From Eucommia ulmoides (Eukaryota; Streptophyta; Magnoliopsida; Garryales; Eucommiaceae): DNA of 64,000 bases. Location: positions 930,001 through 994,000 of the forward strand of contig JAENRU010000483.1 of NCBI GenBank assembly GCA_016647705.1. Direction: 5' to 3'. Each line of letters starts with the position of its first letter. Within the stretch, counting starts at the first letter, position 1. The notes under the pieces are model-generated. The model had not been told where the DNA came from and searched no databases. It saw nothing but the letters and a program-made list of their open reading frames with translations. This document shows, one piece after another, positions 57,980 through 64,000 of the stretch. Made by a program: the position numbers and the translations under genes.

Positions 57980-58515
57980 GGCGAATGTCAGAGTCTCTTC
58001 AGTTTCTTGTACGAGAAGCCTCCATGAAACAGGTGAAAACAAAGTTGATTCGTGTCGTTTCCAGATCTGGGGACCCACGATTTCCTCATTCTTCCCATCA
58101 CCATTGCCGTTGGGTGTTAATGATTTTAGATCTGGGTTTTGAGAGAGAGAAATAGTGAACCACGACGTGGCTCACACGGCATCAGAGTGGACTATGTCTC
58201 GCCGTAGGCGGTGATGACGTCGATGCCATGCAGCAATTTACAGAAGGACGAGAAGGAATTAGAGAAGCTCTGCGATCTGTGCTGTAACAGAAACCCTAGA
58301 CCGGCGGTGGCGGGCACAATACTCATAACTGACGCCATTGAACGGGTTAACGTTGGCTTTGATTGTTGCGGTGCTGGAGATTGTGGCTCTGCTGGTGGCT
58401 CATACAGCGACGAGAGGCTTCCGTTGTATATAGAGAAAGCAAGGTCGAGAGCAAGAGCGTGAGAGAAAGAGAGAATCGCCAAGATCAAAGGAGAAATCGT
58501 TGACGCCCTCACCTA
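57980..58515. other. Conserved dual-strand ORF block, unit C copy (unknown)
   Basis: The plus frame 58211-58462 is 83 codons and nearly the same as in unit B. The minus frame 58192-58512 gives 106 residues with an N-terminal hydrophobic segment (ISPLILAILSFSHALALDLAF) and a Pro-rich stretch. Product unknown, coding status doubtful. Confidence 0.35.
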
Positions 58516-58549
58516 GGGTTTTTAGAGAGAGAGAGAGAAACTCTCTCTC

Positions 58550-59030
58550 ATAAAATTTGAAATTACTTTATGAGTGAACAGTATAAAGAGAAAGTTAACA
58601 TTAATGTAAAATAAGAGAGAGAGTGGTATATTTGTCGTTTTACGAACATTTTTTGTCTATCAAGGACTAAATACTTAAATGGTTGTACTGTGTGGGCTGA
58701 ATTATGAGTGAACAATTGATTTTATTTGTTGTTTTTTTTTTTCTAAATGGCCACTTTAATAAGGCCTAAAAAATAGAGGTTCTCTCTCTCATAAAATTTG
58801 AAATTACTTTGTGAGTGAACAGTATAAAGAGAAAGTTAACATTAATGTAAAATAAGAGAGAGAGTGGTATATTTGTCGTTTTACGAACATTTTTTGTCTA
58901 TCAAGGACTAAATACTTAAATAGTTGTACTATGTGGACTGAATTATGAGTGAACAATTAATTTTATTTATTTATTTATTTTATTCTTTTTTTTAAATGGC
59001 CACTTTAATAAGGCCTAAAAAATAAAAACC
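58550..59030. repeat. Tandem duplication of about 250 bp, unit C
   Basis: Counterpart of 46686-47190. Confidence 0.7.
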
Positions 59031-59337
59031 TCAAAATAAAATCCAAGGAAGTTTACAAAGGAAAAGAACGAGGACCACCGCTAGCTAATAAACTGATTAT
59101 AAATAAATAAATATTCAAATATATTCAACTCATTATTGAATCGATTCAATATAAAGTCAACAAACATATAAAGGGATCCAACTGCATAAATGAATCATTG
59201 GTATCCTATCATTATTAATTGCCTAATTAATCCAATATTATAAATGGGTGGATAAACTTTTTTTTTTTTTTTAATTATTTATCCTTCTCTTATTTCAATT
59301 TTGTTTTATTTTTCAACAGATACATAGAACAACAATA

Positions 59338-59805
59338 CTATATCATAAAGAGTGTTTGATTTTTAACAACGGCATTCTCCATCCTCTCTCCCATGATTTG
59401 TAGTGACGTTTCATAATTCTTTACGAAATCATCGTACGCCGCCCCCTCCACGGGATTAGTCTCAACACACCACTCGATTATGCACCCGCCGCTGTCTCTA
59501 GGAACAATCTTGAACGTTGCGGCATAGTTTGTCATCCCCATGTTGTTCTCCAAAGCCTCAAAGCTAATAGTGGTATTGACAGGATTGATGGTGGTTAGCC
59601 TCTCAGTTGCCCAATCGCCAGTGGAGGTGGCTACGTAGCGAATGCAGCTGACCTCGCCGTTGGTGCCATAGATCCCATAGGAAGTGGTGAGGCCTGGGTA
59701 CCAATTGACGATGTTGAAGAAGTCGTGGAATAGTGGGAAGATTTGATTTGCCTTAGCTTGTGCTAGTGTTGTTGAAACCTCAAACTCCCACCTAGTAGTT
59801 GCCAT
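59338..59805 (-). CDS. Lachrymatory-factor-synthase-like protein, copy C (SRPBCC/Bet v 1-like fold)
   Basis: Complete, single exon, 155 residues, the closest relative of copy B (7 differences). It has His-27 where A and B have Gln, and Ser-105 where they have Gly. R56, E68 and Y94 are kept. The reading frame is intact and the promoter spacing matches A and B. Three intact copies despite heavy transposon traffic argue for retained function, although recent duplication alone could explain B and C. Confidence 0.85.
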   Translation of the reverse strand: MATTRWEFEVSTTLAQAKANQIFPLFHDFFNIVNWYPGLTTSYGIYGTNGEVSCIRYVATSTGDWATERLTTINPVNTTISFEALENNMGMTNYAATFKIVPRDSGGCIIEWCVETNPVEGAAYDDFVKNYETSLQIMGERMENAVVKNQTLFMI

Positions 59806-59871
59806 TGGAGTAATTGAAAATTTAAGAGTTTAGAGAAATGACTTTAAAAAACCATCTAATAAGAGATGTCA

Positions 59872-59879
59872 TATTTATA
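59872..59879 (-). promoter_or_regulatory. TATA box of LFS-like gene C
   Basis: TATAAATA on the minus strand, 67 bp upstream of the start codon. Confidence 0.6.
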
Positions 59880-60231
59880 GGTAAACTTGGTGGTCAAATA
59901 TGTGCACCTCATATCCTTTATTCATAGAAAATTGCGGTTCGAGCCCCTATTGTTTGAAAGATCAGATACAAAAGACTTTGCTTTAATTGTTATCCCTATT
60001 CCCTACATTGAATGTTTCATGTTGCAGTCAACATTCAAAATACATAATGTGCGAATGAATCAAAATAAATTAATAAAAGTATGTTTGAGTAAAGTTTTTC
60101 ACTTTAAAAAAAAACTTCACAAATTCTTTTTCTAGAATTTGTTTTTTGATATTATTTCTCGTATAATTAAAATGATATTATTAAAATAGGTATTAAATAG
60201 TATAACTAAAACTTTACAATAGGTACACAAT

Positions 60232-60583
60232 TAGGGATGTCAACGATCCGAGTTCGGATTTTTTTTATACAAAAGCAAAATCATTTAACATATATAAAAC
60301 TAAAACCAAAACCAAAATCACCGATTTTTTTTAAGCGGTTTTAAGACCGAACCATTTCATTTTAACGAAAACCGCAAAACTGTTTAAAGATTTTTAAATT
60401 TTATAAAAAAATCAAAACCAAAACCAAAACCGCGGACCATTATTTCGTATATATGAACAAAAACATAACTAAAATATAAAACATAAATTTCAAAAATAAA
60501 AACCAAATCACAAAACTATTAATTGTAAACATTCTCTAAATCATACAGTCTTCAAAACAACTAAAAACCAACTGCAAGGCGCT

Positions 60584-60640
<57 letters not shown>

Positions 60641-60822
60641 TGTATATATCGTGTATATGGTTTGGCTCACGATTCGGTCACGTGGCTCAGTTACGTGATT
60701 ACTATCCCAAATCAAAACCACTTTGGTTGCTAAATTTAAAATCAAAACCATTTAGTCGGTTGTAACCCGAACCATTTGATTCGATTTCTCTTGGTTATCC
60801 GTTGGTTCGTTTTTCATCCTTA
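60232..60822. mobile_element. hAT-type non-autonomous element, unit C copy
   Basis: Starts TAGGGATGTCAACGA and ends CATCCTTA. Flanking octamers TACACAAT (60224-60231) and TACGTAAT (60823-60830) are identical to those in unit B, proving a shared insertion. Contains (AT)26 at 60587-60638. Confidence 0.75.
60587..60638. repeat. (AT)26 microsatellite
   Basis: Orthologous to the repeats at 2191 and 48755. Confidence 0.9.
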
Positions 60823-61130
60823 TACGTAATAGGTATCCAAGATCTAAAAATTGTATAATTAAAATGATATTAGTAAAACTTATATTATGAGACTTATATC
60901 AAAAAGTTATATTACTAAAATTATATTATTAAATTATTTGTAAATATTGAAATTGAAGAATTCAAAATTTTGAAATCTTTATTTTAAAAATTTATCCAAT
61001 CTTTCTCACCCAAACACATCTAAATTAAATTACACACGTAAAATTTGAAACAAAATATAATTTTTAAAGGCTTTATTGTTGAAGTTAATTGAGTTAAATT
61101 CATAGATAATTAGTTGGTAGTTAAGTAAGT

Positions 61131-61134
<4 letters not shown>

Positions 61135-61168
<34 letters not shown>
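61135..61168. repeat. (GA)n microsatellite
   Basis: About 16 GA repeats, orthologous to the shorter GA tract at 2760-2779. Confidence 0.9.
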
Positions 61169-61170
<2 letters not shown>

Positions 61171-61269
61171 TGGGTTGTAGCCAATAGCCATGTAGGTTTA
61201 GTCCTAATTTGAAATCATTAAGTCGTATTAATGAACCGCGCAATTAACGCACGTGGGTTTGATCCTAAT

Positions 61270-62009
61270 TTCAACTGAAAAATCAACGCCTTGGTTTGGA
61301 TGTAAAACTGTGGATGCATTTACCAACATGCATCTTTTTTGTGTTTTGACATTTCAATGTCCTGATCTCACTGCGACTTGAATTTCACCATGGACTAGAC
61401 ACCCAAACACAACAAAAACTCCTGGCATTTGAGCCAAAGAAGAATTGTGTTTTGTTGCCTAACTAATGGTATTTTATATGGATTGTGTTCATAAGAAAAG
61501 GACTTTGGAGATGAAGGGCGGAGAATGTAATAATTCCATATAATATGGACTAAATTAGAAAAAAATATTTCATTTTTGGTACAAATGGTTAGGAGAAGGG
61601 ATTTAGTACTTTTGATTGGAAAAATGGAAAAGAAAAAAAAAATTAAAAAAAAAATTAGGGAATAATATTTGTATCAAATGAAAAATCAACCCCTTGGAAC
61701 CGTCGATGTCTCTCACTATAATAAAATTGTGGCTGCATTTACCAACATGCATCTTTTTTGTGTTTTGACATTTCAATATCAAGATCTTCACCAAGCCTTG
61801 AACTTGACCATGGACTATACACGCAAACACAACAAAAACTCACGGCCTTTGAGCCAAAAAAGAATTGTGTTTGGTTATGGTATTTTATGTAGATTGTGTT
61901 TATATAGTAATTAAACACATTTGGGGTATCAAAATCTGAATAAAAATATTTTGGTGAAAAAAAAAATGGTGCTAAAATTATCAATATACATAGTTGGTAT
62001 TATATGTCT
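61270..62009. repeat. Unit C distal part, 'block 1' and 'block 2' in tandem
   Basis: Two related segments (61270-61560 and 61675-62009) share GAAAAATCAAC, ACATGC(A/G)TC and GTGTTTTGACATTTCAAT. Block 1 is also in units A and D, block 2 in fragment E. The pair is missing from unit B. Short minus open frames differ in frame between copies. Confidence 0.6.
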
Positions 62010-64000
62010 TGTTGATCATTAGGTTTTGATGAACAATTAAGTATCGATATTTTTAGTGGAATTAACGTATTTGTTGAGTATTTTTGAAAAGATTTCCAAA
62101 TGATTGATTATGTTGAAAACATCATGAAGAAAATGTTATGAGTGCAAAGATGAATGAGTGAAGAAAAAAAAATGTTGAAGTCCTTAAAAAATTAGGTGAA
62201 AACAACTCAATACTCTTATACTCTTAATGCAACCCGAATTAGGATCATACACGATATTGTTAAATGAATTATCTTTTTGTGTATTGATAAGAAAGAATTT
62301 AGGTCTAATTATTGATTTAATATGTGCTCCTTATGTGAAATTAATAATGCAAATTGACCTAATTGAAAATAAGAATTAAAGTATAAAAAGGTAGTAGTTT
62401 AGGGTCAATTCAGTCAACGGAGAAAAGTAATCGATTAACTGAATCAAACGGTGAGTTTTGAAGCAAAATTGGTGAAGGAAATGACCACCCAGCATCAATT
62501 GGTCAATTGATAAAAAAAGGATCGGTCAACTATTTGAATATGTGGAGTTTTTAGAGTAAATTGTGCAGTCCCTGTATTGATCAGTCAACTGAACCAAGGC
62601 AATCGGTCAACCGATTAGATCATAAATTTTGGCAGAGGAAGTCTTTGAAACAACCGGTCAACCGATTGGGACGCAATTGATCAACCGAATGGGTTGAAGG
62701 CTTAGCAGAGAAACTCTCTGCATCAATCGGTCAACAAACCAGAGGGGTATTGGTCAACCGATTGACATTTTTGCTTGGTCTGGTTTCAATCCTGTATCAA
62801 TCAGTTAATCGACTGCCAGGGATCGGTCAACTGACTATTTCAGTTGAGATGTTGAGGAACTTGGTCTTTCGGTAAAAAAACTAGCCATTTTTTATGATTC
62901 CAAGGGAGAAATTCAGGGAATCTAATTCTATTGAAGATATGGTACATATATTTATATATCCCTTTTAATTTGGTCCACATAATTCAAGATTCTCTCAATT
63001 TAAATAGTTAAATAATTTCTATCTTTATGATTAATAATTGAGAAATATTTTATGTACTTATTTGAGAGTTTTAAAAGATATTTTTAAGTAAATTACCCTA
63101 AAAGTGAATGATTATATTTTATGGGGTCTAAGAGTGTCTTTTAGAGGCATGTCTTTTGAAAAGTAAGCGTTGGAAGGCTTGTTATCTGTCTATATATTTA
63201 GGCCTATGGGATTGAGATAAAAGATATCAAGAACATTAGTTCCTACACTTTTCTAAGATTTATTATTTTGTTAATATGTTTTAGAGTTATTTTGTACTAA
63301 GTTCTTGATCTAAAGTGCTAATTGAATTGGCGTTACTGACTTGTGCTATCTTGCGATTCTGTTTTCATTCTTCGTTGTTTTTTCGGTGAGATCTTTCCAA
63401 GCTATTATTCTTAATTTCGATTTTATCTTATTATTATTATTATTTGCTTAGTGTTAAGATCATTAGAAAATCTTTTTCAAAATTCAGAGCCTGAAAATCT
63501 TTTTAAAATGATTTTATGTGATTATCTAATTACGTGCTTTAATTTGTGCTACCCACATATATTAATTTGTCTTACATTGTATCTATCACATAGTAAATTT
63601 TAGGACCTTAATTGAGTATATTTGTATTGAGGTAGTAGAAGTTTCTTGTGGGAAGAAACTCATATTTTTCTATATTTGTGAGTTTGAACGGATTAGACAT
63701 GGTTGGGCAGGTGTCTAGTCAGGGTAGCTAAGTTTTGATCCTTTTTCCTGTGAAAAAAATTAGGGTTTGATCTTTGTCCTAAGTAAAAATGTTAGGTTAT
63801 TCGTTTCCTTTGAAAAGAAATAGGTTTTAATTTTCCCTTCAATTGAATTAATTTTGAATAAATTGTAAAGGTTCAATCCTTATCTAGAAAATGATACTTG
63901 TAAGTGTGGTGAGGTTTTTATTCTTCCTGTAATAAAATTAGGTTAATCTTTAACCTGATAAAAAGATAATGTTCTTCATTTGCTTAGGAAAAGAAAAATT
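62010..64000 (+). mobile_element. SIRE-like copia LTR, runs off the window
   Basis: Starts TGTTGATCATTAGG. Carries ATCGGTCAACCGATT-type near-palindromes (62400-62850), the phrase TATATATTTAGGCCTATGGG near a presumed transcription start, and repeated AAATTAGG-type segments towards the edge. The full length (at least 1.99 kb) and any internal region lie outside the window. Confidence 0.6.

Overview
This window is nuclear DNA from a flowering plant, most likely a eudicot, although I cannot name the species. The evidence is long AT-rich spacers, many plant LTR retrotransposons (Ty1/copia and Ty3/gypsy), TRIMs, plant hAT, CACTA and PIF/Harbinger-type DNA transposons, a nuclear copy of plastid psaC DNA, an NB-LRR pseudogene, and a small family of single-exon genes resembling plant lachrymatory-factor-synthase-like (LFS-like) proteins. 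There is no operon-like organisation.

The backbone is an ancient tandem array of one multi-kilobase unit, broken up by transposons. Unit A (1-3257) holds intact LFS-like gene A (834-1301, minus). Unit D (about 6200-7815, resuming at 21095-21400) has two internal deletions; one removed the whole LFS gene. A fragment E (29383-29705) keeps only the distal block. Unit B (44285-49235) holds LFS-like gene B (47508-47975, minus). Unit C (about 55290-62009) holds LFS-like gene C (59338-59805, minus). B and C share internal tandem duplications that A lacks, and their proteins differ at 7 of 155 residues, against 14 between A and either one. B and C are therefore the younger pair. The three LFS-like genes are the only host genes here that look intact.

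Transposon layers: a 1.56-kb non-coding LTR element (3263-4820) carries a 180-bp tandem repeat. An old copia element (7816-21089, 5-bp TSD) contains a much younger, nearly intact copia element (11980-17390, 5-bp TSD). A plant-mobile-domain-like gene fragment sits in only one LTR of the old element. CACTA-end and copia-LTR remnants occur twice (21400-24470 and 31890-33325). Degenerate minus-strand copia and gypsy polyproteins occupy 24470-29370, and another copia remnant lies at 33330-35200. Two TRIMs with exact TSDs (36610-37023, 39874-40205) and a solo LTR (37842-37956) surround an NB-LRR pseudogene (about 37980-38745). A palindromic pair of hAT transposase remnants (40381-44285) contains two smaller hAT-type elements with exact 8-bp TSDs. 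SIRE-like LTR sequences lie at 49235-51317 (plus), 51318-53193 (minus) and 62010-64000 (plus). The first is interrupted by about 550 bp of plastid DNA (psaC, intergenic hairpin, start of ndhD).

The points most worth a second look are the LFS-like array with its conserved catalytic-type residues and its gene-less ghost unit, the dense arrays of TTAACGTTAA near-palindromes found both in a copia LTR and independently in units B and C, the hAT palindrome, and the gene fragment inside one LTR. All comparisons were made by eye; no database search was run.
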